Positions 48,980 to 58,500 of a DNA stretch of 64,000 nucleotides are shown piece by piece. The stretch's first letter is position 1; every line of letters begins with the position of its first letter. The stretch covers positions 1,240,001 to 1,304,000 of the forward strand of contig JARFIW010000139.1 in the NCBI GenBank assembly GCA_036346225.1, in the 5' to 3' direction. Made by a program: the position numbers and the translations under genes. The notes beneath the pieces were generated by a model. It had not been told where the DNA came from. It made no database searches and was given only the letters and a program-made list of their open reading frames with translations. The DNA is from Platerodrilus igneus. Its lineage: Eukaryota; Arthropoda; Insecta; Coleoptera; Lycidae.

Positions 48980-50326
48980 GGTAAAATCACCACTTTGCTA
49001 TGCTCTCGGCTACCTAGTTCCGGCTACTTTTCCAAGGTCGTTGTGACGTCATAGCCTTTTATAAATATAGAGCAATGTAATACTATTCTAAAATTCTAAA
49101 AAGATTCTTTCTTACTAACCACAAATACATACAGCTTGTAGAACGCGGATGTATCCAAGTCAGTCCATCGGCACATAAAATAATCTTTTAATCCTTTCCT
49201 CTTTCTCTAATAAGATGTTCTTTGTCTAACACATCTTTGTATTGTTCGCGTATTGTCGCAGTGTCTTCTATTTAGTCCAACTTTCGCCTTTTTGCATGCA
49301 TTTCCTCTAATTCCAGCTGTCTTTTTCTTCCACTTACAGCGTATGGCGTGCATAATTGGGCAATTTCCTGCAGCGTCAACGGAGAGTTTACTGTCAATAT
49401 TTACGCGTTGTCGTACAACCTCTGGGCGAATGTTAGGCGTACTTATCAACCCCGATACCGAAATGATTATTTCTTTTGGAATTGTAGAATATGGTGTTAC
49501 AAATTGTGTAAAATATGTTACCTGCTTTAATGTAGCACTTGTGTAAGATTTTTATTTTATCTTGGCTGTCTTCCTACTCTACTATCTCCAAATAATTTAC
49601 AGGTAAATAGTTAAAACTAAAAGCTGAAAGCACATACTTTATCAATTTTTCCCTTTTCTCTGGTTTTTCTGACAACTTAATTGGCAAGCCCGTCAATTTC
49701 TTTGTATTGCCGTTCCCCCAATACATGTACTGTAGCAGGTTATTATACACTAAACAGCAGCTATTTTGAAGCTTGTCCGATAACTTACTCCACATTTTAG
49801 CGATACCGAGTAGATTGGCACCTTTAGGAAGTATAACTTACTATCTTCCAATAAGGTTAAACAGTCTTTTAAGGGATTATACACCCGTTCCGCACTGACA
49901 TAGCTTCCAATTGTACAGTTTTATATTGTCGCTTCCAATTGCGTAATACCGTGTTCTTTGGTCAAAGTAGACGCGAATGTTGCTCTTAAATGTGCATCTG
50001 GACAACGTAAAAAAATCTAGTATATAATTTCCAAGTTGTTTATTAACACCAGGATTTGTTATCTGACACACAAATTTGTTGTATATCTTAATTCTTGCAT
50101 TGGTTGTTAGCCATATTAAACAATCGAATTTATATTAAAATTAAGTTTAAATGGCTCCATGCTTGGCATTAAATATTTTTAAATTTTGTTATGTATAATG
50201 CCAGAATAAAAATTTTAGAATAGTATTACATTGTTCTTTATTTATAAAAGGCTATGACGTCACAACGACCTTGGAAAAGTAGCCGAAACTAGGTAGCCGA
50301 GAGCATAGCGAAGTGGTGATTTTACC
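48980..50326. mobile_element. Nested 1.35-kb DNA element with 124-bp inverted repeats
   Basis: Inverted repeats at 48972-49095 and 50211-50334 are nearly perfect. The element termini read GGTAAAATCACC...GGTGATTTTACC, with TATA (or TA) duplicated on both sides of a palindromic target (TTCA-TATA-TGAA). Each repeat carries TGACGTCA followed by TTTATAAATA, both pointing inwards. The interior has minus-strand frames (50071-49877, 49795-49574, 49449-49207) that look like pieces of one decayed protein. No transposase family was recognised. Confidence 0.75.
49060..49072 (+). promoter_or_regulatory. Inward-facing TATA-like box of the nested element (left repeat)
   Basis: 'ttataaatata' lies about 10 bp after TGACGTCA (near 49044). 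The mirror copy is near 50238-50248 on the minus strand, with TGACGTCA near 50253-50260. Being within the inverted repeats, both ends carry the same putative promoter. Confidence 0.4.
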
Positions 50327-51170
50327 TATATGAAGAATTTTGTTATGTTAAGTAAAAACGTGCAGGTGGTAAAGAATTTTTTAGCTTTCCTCAAAAGCTG
50401 TATTTTGTATGAAGTAGCGAATAACATTTAGAAAATATACGAAATGTGATATAATGGATCTAATTATAAAGTCTGCATGTAAAATCTTGTTCACAATTTC
50501 ATTACCAAGATAAAATAACAAGAATTCGCAGTCGAATATAACCTCGTGTTTTTTTATTGAAATTATAGCTCTCTGGTAATATATATGCAAATCATTCAAC
50601 TTTTAATATAATGGATTTAATTAACATAAGGTGTGTTTGCAAAAACATGTTAAGACTATTTCCTTCTTGGTATGCAAATTATACCACCTTTCATCACGAT
50701 TTATTTGACTCTCAAATAAAAAAATTAATTTGATCTTATATCAAGGTGTTCTTGCTTACATTTAGCAATTTCAATATATATTTAATATGTGTGTGTATAT
50801 GTAAAAACATGTTAAGACAGGTCACTCGTTATTTTATTCATGATTGCATCACCAAAATAATTTATACAACCACACTAAACTCGTACCCGGATCTATATAA
50901 CTTTTAAATGTATGCAAATAATGTCGTTATTTAAAACGTGGTGAAGAATTTGGATGGGGATGTACTCATTCTCAAATGCGGAATGGTACTCCATAAGGCG
51001 TTCTGAACGGAGGCTTTGCACGCATTAGGTGATTGAATACTTCGGAGATTTTTAGGTTAAGTAAAAACATGCACGTGTTGAAGAATCTCCAAGAATTTCA
51101 AAAATTATTTTTGTATTAAATATATAATATTAAAAGAAACACACAATATTTTAATGTTTTATTTACAAAA

Positions 51171-52358
51171 CTTACATTCTTTAATTGTCCCTATCTTTTG
51201 TAGGTGGCGGTAGCAGATTCTTATTTGAATAAAATATAGATAAGACTTCCACATTAAGAAAAATGTATCTTAGTTAAATGTACGGGATTTTATTAATTGT
51301 AGTTTAGTAAAGTGCATGGTAGTTAATGACCTCGAGGTTGTGATATTTATAACAACATACCGATATATGTAAATTATATATGGAAACTGCATAACTTCAA
51401 ATCATTTTAGCATAATTGTTAATTACCAAAATTCATAATTTCTACTTCCGTTAAAAACACATTAAGTAAGTAAGTTTATACATACCGATAATACAATGGT
51501 AAACATTCTTCTACAACACATTAAACAGCTTATTTATATTTGCTACCTTAAACAACTATGCGGAGTGCATATAAATGTCAGAGGAAGATTTCTTATCGTT
51601 CCCTTCCAATCTTAAAATTTATATCGTCAATAAAATAATAAACAGATTACTAATAATAGGTCGTCAATGGAACTAAAACAACATATACAAAATGTGTACA
51701 AATGAAAAGACCACTTATTAATTAATCATGACTGTAAATTCCTTTAAAAATTTGATATTAATAGGTAGTAACAATGTTGGTGCTATATATATAAACGACT
51801 TTTTATGAGCATAGTTTAAATTAAAATAACACCGAAATTTATGTAAATTTAATAGTTCTGGTTTATAGTTGGTTGATCTTTGGAGAATAAATTTTATGAA
51901 ACTTAGGTTTAAGAAATTAATCATTTTACAGGTGGGATTAAATAAAAATATACTACTTTGATGATAAAAACCTATGCAATGCATTTTATGTTTACACAAC
52001 TATAACATACTTTAAAATTTAATACCTCGGTAGTAGAATATAATTTTTTAATTGTATTATTGTAACATAAAGTTTGCATAAAAAATGCAAAATACATATC
52101 CGTTAAGAGGAATTTTTTAATATGATACTTACAGATTCGTTAGTAAGTTTTACAATTAAACTTATTTGAAGACATTTTTTGAAACACATCTTACTAGTCT
52201 CAAGGAATATGTATGTATGTAGGTATAAAATAAAAAAACTACTTAATGTAAACATTATTCTTTATTAAAAATGAATAATTGGTTATATGTACAAACCAGT
52301 TTTTGAGTACAATTACATCTGTGGTTGCGCAATTGAATGACGAATGTCGTGTGGTATG
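51171..52358. other. Polinton interior without recognised gene
   Basis: AT-rich. A 93-codon minus-strand frame at 51999-51718 (basic, Asn/Phe/Leu-rich) has no recognisable motif and may be chance. Confidence 0.5.
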
Positions 52359-52695
52359 CTAGAAACACTTGTGTGAATTGGTGTAATACTTTAATTTATG
52401 TAGAGGAGTACACCCTAAATCTTCTAGGTTAATAACATTTAGGTGTGGAAATTCATTGTAAATTGCCATCATCTCAAGATATACCGTGAAAGTTTCTGCT
52501 TAACCATACCTTTTGGTATTTGAAGCGAGCTGATAGACAGTTCCAAGAATATGGTGGTTTCAGCACATATGTTATTGCAACTCCATTCGATAGGGATAGT
52601 TGTAAAACAGCCATTTCTTTAAACACAAAGTTATTATGTGCAATTTTAAACCTTTGAACGTCGACAACTAATGGACTATTAATTTTAGACTTCAC
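52359..52695 (-). pseudogene. Small conserved Polinton-associated protein, frameshifted
   Basis: The N-terminal frame (52695-52474) begins MKSKINSPLVVDVQRFKI and has 'FVFKEMAVLQLS', 'YVLKPPYSWN' and 'VWLSRNFHGI'. A second frame to the TAG at 52359 continues with 'YNEFPHLNVINLEDLGCTPL'. From memory, proteins with the pattern DVQGF...KPP...WL.RN.HGI...LE.LGC accompany insect Polinton capsid genes. The fold may be nuclease-like, but that is inference. The frame break lies near 52478-52490, next to a TATA repeat. The start overlaps the end of the capsid gene by about 11 bp, consistent with compact viral organisation. Confidence 0.6.
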
Positions 52696-53891
52696 TCACA
52701 ATACTGGTTGCAGGATTGTAGCGGACCAAACGATCGTGTAGAATGAGGCAGTACGCTGTAGTGTGAGCTTTAAGCGCTTCTTTCATTTGAAATTCTAATC
52801 GTACGTCAACCGCTCCCACTTTCACTATTTCGTTTCGATGGGAACAATCGATGACTACAAGTGGAGCGTGCGTTTGAAATTCATTGGATGTTAATATCGG
52901 CTCGCTGATACCCCCGTAGTACGATTGTTGAAACTGTGCATACATCTCATATAGTATAGAATAGCGATTGGTATCGAAATCAATGTTAAGATTATCGTAA
53001 GGATACATAGATGAACCCAGATGTAATTTCATATTGGTCAACTTACAGTGGTCGAACTGACTGCGCCCTTTTGCGCGATGTATCGGTTTGAAAGCAGACA
53101 ATAACAAAACGTGGTTTCTCCACTTGAGAAGCCGTCTTCACGGCCCACGTATGCGTGTGTGTTGTATGTAATTCTGGATATTCGTGTAGTTCCCAACTGC
53201 GAAAGCTTATGTCCATGGTGGCATTGCGTTGAATATGTTTGAGTAGTTTTAAGCGCTCTGCATCTGCAACGGTTATATGTGGAATCCGCCATGATATATG
53301 TGTAATAGTAATTTTGATTGACTCTTTGGTATCAGAATTCGATATAGCAGCATCGTCAGCACTACTTCTAATAAGAATAAGCTCCTGTTTGATATTCAAA
53401 AGAATTTTTCGGTAGTCCTCCGCAAATCCTAAAACCATGCGCAAGGGAATGCATACGTTAAAATGACCATTAGCATCAACGAGATCAAGCTTATCGATGG
53501 GGGACCAACCGGCGTTTCTAAAGCGACGACTTTCGCTATAATCGTAGGATAGGAAATTTTTAATAGTCGTAGTTACACCTGGATTACGAACGCGGTCAAT
53601 AGTCTTTCCACCAAGTTCATAACGAATTTCATCAAATAAAAATAAAACTCCGTTGTTGACAAAATCGGCTGTAGGCGAAACGCCACCATCTGACTTATTC
53701 ATTGTACCCTCAATATAAATTACGCTGTCCCATGGTAGTGTATAGACATCTTCGTTTTCTATTGGAATCCGTATAACATCGTTCTTCTCATACGTGGTAT
53801 TGGAGTACGGAGTATGCATATGTTTGTCGGCATTGACGATGGTTGTATCAAATATAGCACGTTGCGTAACATTTAAAATATTACTATCCAT
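52685..53891 (-). pseudogene. Major capsid protein (double jelly-roll type), one frame break
   Basis: Likely forms the hexameric capsomers of an icosahedral shell. The first frame (53891-53043, 282 codons) begins MDSNILNVTQRAIFDTTIVN and contains 'LPWDSVIYIEG', 'NNGVLFLFDEIRYELGG' and 'IPLRMVLGFAEDYRKI', which match the pattern of insect Polinton/adintovirus capsids. The second frame (53107-52685) supplies the C-terminal part with 'FDHCKLTNMKLHL', 'YPYDNLNIDF' and 'YGGISEPIL'. The frame changes once, in or beside the GGG/AAAA runs at 53066-53072; otherwise both parts are free of stops. Total coding length is about 400 codons, normal for the family. The assignment rests on sequence pattern and neighbours; the fold is inferred. 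Confidence 0.8.
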
Positions 53892-54045
53892 TTTAGCTAT
53901 GTAGCACTTTGAGTCCTAATGTTTGCAGAAATTTAACGTTTTCCGGTGTTAATCGGTGCACTGGTGTCTTGTAACTGGTAAAGGTGCTGACAATGCGTCT
54001 ATTAATAGGTTTTGGTGGTTTATGCTCATAGCGCAAAACCATTGT

Positions 54046-54771
54046 TTAAAGACGCTTTAGATAAAGTCTAATCGTGATGGTTTCCCGACGAAAAGTGATG
54101 AGATTACCGTTTTGATCAACTATCTTAACAATGATGCGATCGATGATTCGTGTATTAAGTGGCATATAGGTGATGTTCACGGGGTTTTCAATAATCTTGT
54201 ACCCTGCAGCAACTGCAGGAAAGAATTGATGCAAAATGTGTACAGGTTTGCTATTCCGATACGATCCGACCACAAGATTACATTCAATACATATTGAATT
54301 GATTGGAAAGACTTGTGCCGGATGGTCCGAAATAGCAGTAGTGAGAGCTGGTAGTTTACGTTTCTCAAAACCCAGCAACGAGGCAAGTGAATTTGGTTGT
54401 GTAAAATCCACTATACCTGATGCTTTGATTTCTGTATGTAAACTGTTATTATTGGCTCGAATAGCAATAAGATAACGTTTGGATGAAGTGCGTTCACGGG
54501 GATCGTTCAGATTACGTCGTACGAACTTATTAATATCTGCCACTTCATAAGTTCCTTCTGGTAAAGTAAGCACGATGTCGTCAATGTAAAATTTATTGTT
54601 CGCTTCCGTTACATTGGGAATTGAAAAATATGTATCAAAGTTTGTAAGACCAATAACGTATTCATGGTCATCATCGAGAACAATTGGTGGGTTGATGATT
54701 GCGGTGAGCGTAGATTCAGTTCCAGTTAAAGTAAATGTGTACATGTTCGGTGGTTGACGATAAACTAACAA
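54046..54771 (-). CDS. Minor capsid (penton-like) protein
   Basis: An intact 241-codon frame, probably the vertex protein of the particle, a single jelly-roll in relatives. Near the N-terminus it has 'LTAIINPPIVL' and 'YVIGLTNFDTYFSIPN' (residues 38-53), a hallmark of this family in insect genomes. Further on are 'LLGFEKRKLPAL' (near residue 130) and 'IECNLVVGSY' (near 160). The C-terminus, 'ITIRLYLKRL', ends in a basic-hydrophobic strand. It lies between the protease and the major capsid gene, all on the minus strand. No frame break or stop is present, so this gene may still encode its product. Confidence 0.75.
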   Translation of the reverse strand: MLVYRQPPNMYTFTLTGTESTLTAIINPPIVLDDDHEYVIGLTNFDTYFSIPNVTEANNKFYIDDIVLTLPEGTYEVADINKFVRRNLNDPRERTSSKRYLIAIRANNNSLHTEIKASGIVDFTQPNSLASLLGFEKRKLPALTTAISDHPAQVFPINSICIECNLVVGSYRNSKPVHILHQFFPAVAAGYKIIENPVNITYMPLNTRIIDRIIVKIVDQNGNLITFRRETITIRLYLKRL

Positions 54772-54905
54772 CTAGTCGTATTCGTAGTTGGGATGGGATA
54801 ATAAAAAGCAAATTCCTGAAACACTTGCAATATATGGTTTTTAATTAAACACTTTTTATACAAAACAGTTAAAAATACACTAAAATCAAATAATATATAA
54901 CGTTG

Positions 54906-55277
54906 TTAGAAACTTAACGGAGGACTATTTTGCAGTAAAAAATTCAATACGAAGTGTCCACAGGTAACAGTGTTAAGCGGTTGAAATTGTTCATAATTAT
55001 AATAGAGAGTACATGGTCCTGATGAGGTTAAGTATTTGACAAGTTCCCTCGGAGGTCGTAGATTACCAATGCTATCATAATAGACTGCCTTTGAACCATC
55101 TTTTTTGTACGCAGTCCAATGAGTTCCCACACCACGTGTAGTATCATGATTAAGAATACCACATTCTCGCCAACGAATTGTGTTTGGAAGTGAATTGCGC
55201 ATGAATATTCCACGAAAGTGGGATATTGGTAAACGTTTTATGTATTTGTTCAAGTCAACATTGGTCAACGCTCGCAT
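54906..55277 (-). CDS. Adenain-type cysteine protease (virion maturation)
   Basis: An intact 123-codon frame. The catalytic layout is His53 in GTHWTAY, Asp68 in YYDSIG, Gln97 or Gln99 in 'YEQFQ' and Cys106 in TCGHFVL. This is the His-Asp-Gln-Cys order of adenovirus protease and its Polinton homologues (C5/Ulp1-like fold). Its substrates would be the capsid and minor structural proteins encoded next door. It is shorter than adenovirus protease (about 200 residues), as is usual in Polintons. Its start overlaps the end of the upstream phospholipase-domain gene by 23 bp in another frame, a sign of tight viral packing. Confidence 0.88.
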   Translation of the reverse strand: MRALTNVDLNKYIKRLPISHFRGIFMRNSLPNTIRWRECGILNHDTTRGVGTHWTAYKKDGSKAVYYDSIGNLRPPRELVKYLTSSGPCTLYYNYEQFQPLNTVTCGHFVLNFLLQNSPPLSF

Positions 55278-56133
55278 AGGTAGGTTTAACGAATGCGTTG
55301 AGTTTTTTTCGTTGTCTTTGTTTACGCAAACCTTGCCCGTGTGTAAGAAAAGGCTTTAGGTACAGTCTATGTCCACGGCGATAAGGTTTCAAATAGAGAC
55401 CCTTTCCAAGTGTCACTGCCTCTTGTGGCATATTATGTCGTTTCGCTTCATCTAATTGTTGTTGTCCAAGTTTAGCATCGTTGACAGCTTTTGCAATCCC
55501 AGCTGCTCCACCCGACAACGCTCCAATTGCGGAAAGGGCTGCAAAAATAGGTATCAAAGGTAGGAAACCACCAATTTTGGGTACAGGGATTACACGTGGG
55601 ATGCCACGAATTTCATCTGTTATATCTTTAATCGGTGCCACTGCAAGTTTAGCAGTTTTAATAAGATCGGTCGGACGAACGTTTTTAATGCGTTCCCAAA
55701 TGGTGCGAATTAAACACTTGAATGGTATACCACTTCCTGTACGTAGACGCTGACCACGTCGTTTTCCTTTGCACCTTATCGTTTTCTTGCGACAACCCAT
55801 ACTAAATTTAACTTTGGCATTCATTGCAGAACCAACAGCAAACGCAGCAAGTTTTTCACCTAACAAAGCGTCGGGTGCAGTACGACGTTTTTGTGCTGTT
55901 TCGGCAAGACGTCGATCAGCTTGGTGTCGGGTTGTTAAGTCTGTAGAAAGATCGTAGGCGATGTCGTGTAGTTTGCAGGCTTCGTCTAAGGGATTACGAC
56001 CTATATCACCACGCTCGAGGCGTTTCTGAAGCTTAGTACCCGGTCCACAGAAGCGATAGCCTGGTAAATGTAATTCTACCGGTAAACGATTGATAGCACT
56101 ATTGAGTAACCCGTAGCCACGATAGGATTTCAT
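55255..56133 (-). CDS. Phospholipase A2-domain minor structural protein
   Basis: An intact 292-codon frame. Residues ~25-65 form a viral-type phospholipase A2 core: calcium loop YRFCGPGT, then DEACKLHDIAYD with the His-Asp catalytic pair. Such domains in virion proteins cut membrane lipids during endosomal escape in parvoviruses; a similar role here is inference. A very basic stretch (about 110-130) resembles DNA-condensing core proteins. A hydrophobic Gly/Ala-rich segment (about 196-222, 'FLPLIPIFAALSAIGALSGG') could be membrane-active. The C-terminus has a duplicated 'GLYLKPYRRGHRLYLKPF' motif and a basic tail. First gene of the leftward block, 94 bp from the divergent ATPase. Confidence 0.85.
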   Translation of the reverse strand: MKSYRGYGLLNSAINRLPVELHLPGYRFCGPGTKLQKRLERGDIGRNPLDEACKLHDIAYDLSTDLTTRHQADRRLAETAQKRRTAPDALLGEKLAAFAVGSAMNAKVKFSMGCRKKTIRCKGKRRGQRLRTGSGIPFKCLIRTIWERIKNVRPTDLIKTAKLAVAPIKDITDEIRGIPRVIPVPKIGGFLPLIPIFAALSAIGALSGGAAGIAKAVNDAKLGQQQLDEAKRHNMPQEAVTLGKGLYLKPYRRGHRLYLKPFLTHGQGLRKQRQRKKLNAFVKPTYASVDQC

Positions 56134-56226
56134 TAATCTTGTCAGTCGAAAGGTTTAAAGGAGACTGGTCATGCGTGTAGAATTACTCGCTTAAATGCTT
56201 ACCATACTGCAATTACGTTTTAGTAT
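56134..56226. promoter_or_regulatory. Divergent intergenic spacer between the two Polinton gene blocks
   Basis: 93 bp separate the start of the phospholipase-domain gene (minus) from the ATPase start (plus). Both transcription units must start in or near it. 'tcagt' occurs at 56138-56142, but no convincing TATA box was seen in either direction. Confidence 0.4.
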
Positions 56227-56918
56227 ATGGATAGAATGCGTCTGGTAAAGCAACAATTGGCGTTGCCAATTACGGACCACAACTGCAGCAACAACACTAA
56301 CGTGCAAAAGCATGGACTACTATTACCATCAACAATACGGTGTATCATTACAGGTCCATCCAATTGTGGTAAAACTAATGTAGTCATCGGTCTCTTGAAA
56401 CATCCGAATGGTGTACGCTTTGAAAACGTTTATCTCTACTCAAAATCCTTGTATCAACCAAAGTATCAGTACCTAGAGAGGTTATTACAACCAATAAAAG
56501 AAATAGGATATTTTGCGTTTAACAAATGGGATGCAATTGTTACTCCAGCGGATGCAAAACCTAATTCGATATTTATTTTCGATGACGTGTCGTGCGATAA
56601 ACAAAATGTAATGCGAGAATATTTTTCTTTAGGTCGACATAAGGCCATTGATTGTTTTACCTATGTCAGACCTATTCCAAAATACCTAAACAATTGATTA
56701 GAGACAATGCTAATGTCCTAGTGCTATTCAAACAAGACGAACTCAATTTAAAACACGTATACGCTGACCATGTAAACACGGATATGTCGTTTAACCGGTT
56801 TAAAGAATTGTGCGGCGTATGCTGGCGAGATCGGTATGGGTTCCTGGTGATCAATAAAGATGGCGATTTGCAGAACGGTCGCTACCGAAAAGGTTTTGAC
56901 ACCTATATATACTTATAA
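56227..56918 (+). pseudogene. Genome-packaging ATPase (FtsK/HerA-type), one frame break
   Basis: Would pump the DNA into the capsid. Walker A is GPSNCGKT (residues 43-50) and Walker B is SIFIFDDV (residues 114-121). An arginine-containing segment 'YFSLGRHKAIDCF' follows. The first frame stops at 56697. The C-terminal part, with 'KIPKQLIRDNANVL', 'LFKQDELNLKHVY' and 'FKELCGVCW', continues in another frame to 56918. The frame changes once, at the T-run 56655-56658. Length across both parts, about 230 codons, is normal. First gene of the rightward block. Confidence 0.9.
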
Positions 56919-56959
56919 AGCACATAAATAGCATATCACTTCCTACCCGTTTCTAGACG

Positions 56960-57926
56960 ATGGCAGACGACGTGAAAACCAAACAAGAACTCATAAAAGT
57001 ACGAAAGGCAGTCAAGAGGAAATTACAAGCGCTAAAAGCAGGTGTGGTTGAAAAGGAGCTTGCATTAAGTAAAGTCTATGCACCTATTACAAAACGTTTA
57101 CAAACACTTCAGACCGGTCTGCTGAAAGATATTAAACAGGAGTCCAAGATCGAAAGCCAGCACTGGTTACCACAACAACATGACGTACAATCTACTTTTA
57201 AAAGACGCCATAAATTTCTCGATCAGGTGCGCAGTTCCACACCAATCGCCGCACCACCAATAGAGGAGGCATGGGAACACAATCCTCATAGCCCAGTCCA
57301 GTCTGTGGAGTCCACCTTCGAAAAATCGGAGAGTAGCGGCAACACTCCAGAGACCCATACAGAGTACGAACGATACCTAAACAGCGAAGAACATCAGACC
57401 TACTTACAACGATTCTTACCATCGGTAAGATACTATGTCGATAATCTGTTTTCTAACTTTACTGGTATTTATAACAATGACACGGAGCACTTGCGCAGGG
57501 ATAAAGTACGTTTTAATCCGGAGACAGGAAAATTAATGATTGGTGATTCGGACATTATCTTCGGGATTGGTGAAAAGGTGTGTAGAACGATTTTGCTACA
57601 ACGGTAGCAAAGGGTTGTACGAGCAACTGTTCCTTCTCAATCCTTTGGGTAAATTCTCACTTAAAGAAATTAACGATTATGCGGACATTAAAAAAAGAAG
57701 TAATGCAATGTATAGCTTACGACAGCAAACTATAAACCCGAGTGGTCGTGGTCTACTCATGGATTATAACGAGAAGCCACTAGAGTATGTATACTTTGAT
57801 GATCCCAACGAACTGTGCGAACGGCTCAAGCTTCTTGTCGCCTCGCAAGATGCAGGTAACACCGGTCACACAAACGAAATTACATCGATTATGGAAGAAT
57901 TACGCGAATTGCGTATAATAGCGTAG
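56960..57926 (+). pseudogene. DUF8207-like Polinton protein, one frame break
   Basis: Function unknown; this protein recurs in insect Polinton-type elements. The first frame (56960-57607) has a charged coiled-coil N-terminus (residues ~5-60, 'KTKQELIKVRKAVKRKLQAL') and then a low-complexity linker. It ends with 'RFNPETGKLMIGDSDIIF', the start of the conserved C-terminal domain. The rest of that domain, 'GSKGLYEQLFLLNP' and 'INDYADIKKRSNAMY', lies in another frame (to 57926). The break coincides with the T-run 57591-57594. It is followed 1 bp later by the fibre-like frame. Confidence 0.75.
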
Positions 57927-57927
57927 A

Positions 57928-58500
57928 TTGTGCGACTTGTTATTCACTATCACGATGGTTATCGACAAGTTTGGACATGCGTCTGACTGTGCTTCATATA
58001 TTTCTTATGATGATTACTACGATTTTGACAACATGAGATTAGCGCGCGTCGCTACACCACAAGAAGATGATGATGCAGTCACGAAAGCGTACTTAGAATC
58101 GCGGTTAGCAACGCTACACCAGCAAGAGGGCGAACCAATGCTTGGAAGTGGTTCCACTATTCAGCAGTATATAGACACGCTTGTGAAGGAGACAACAAAC
58201 AGTATGATAACACAATTCTCGAGCGAGTATGTTACAAGATCAGACTTTAACCATTTTGAAGAGATGATGCGTAACCTTGTTTCAGCCACTGTGAACGCTA
58301 ATGTTGCACAAATCGTAACCAAACGGATAGATGATTCTATGAATAGCATATATAAGACATTAGACGCTGCTATTCAACAAGTGAAAGCACAATTTAGAAT
58401 AGACATTGCACGAATTCAAGCAGATATTCAACAGTTGCAAGAGAAACTTAAAACGCACGCATATAGCCGTCAACCATACACACACACACATATTAGCAAT
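57928..58500 (+). CDS. Fibre-like coiled-coil protein (phage-tail-fibre-type motif)
   Basis: A 191-codon region, reading straight into the integrase with no stop between. The start could be Met at 57928 or 57955. Residues 38-57 (ARVATPQEDDDAVTKAYLES) match the 'V.TP...DAVTKxYVD' motif that recurs in bacteriophage tail fibres, and the rest is long amphipathic helix (residues ~85-180). It is therefore a candidate for the spike or fibre that projects from the vertex, which is inference. In related elements the integrase starts at a Met equivalent to 58501, so the read-through fusion may be due to an altered stop or an internal start. Confidence 0.5.

Larger units (their letters stand above)
48230..51170 (+). 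repeat. Left terminal inverted repeat, compound, interrupted by a nested element
   Basis: Three blocks match the right arm in reverse complement: module A1 (~48388-48790 versus ~63603-64000), a second, diverged copy A2 (50335-50760), and module B (~50790-51170 versus ~62765-63150). A1 and A2 are direct repeats of each other, sharing 'gtggtaaagag', 'gtcgaatataacctcgtgtt' and 'cacctttcatcacgattt'. The 1.35-kb element at 48980-50326 sits between A1 and A2. The inner boundary lies near 51170, where similarity to the right arm stops. Confidence 0.85.

Noticed and set aside
55481..55957. Plus-strand frames opposite the phospholipase-domain gene
   Set aside because: Antisense shadows of a gene with clear motifs.
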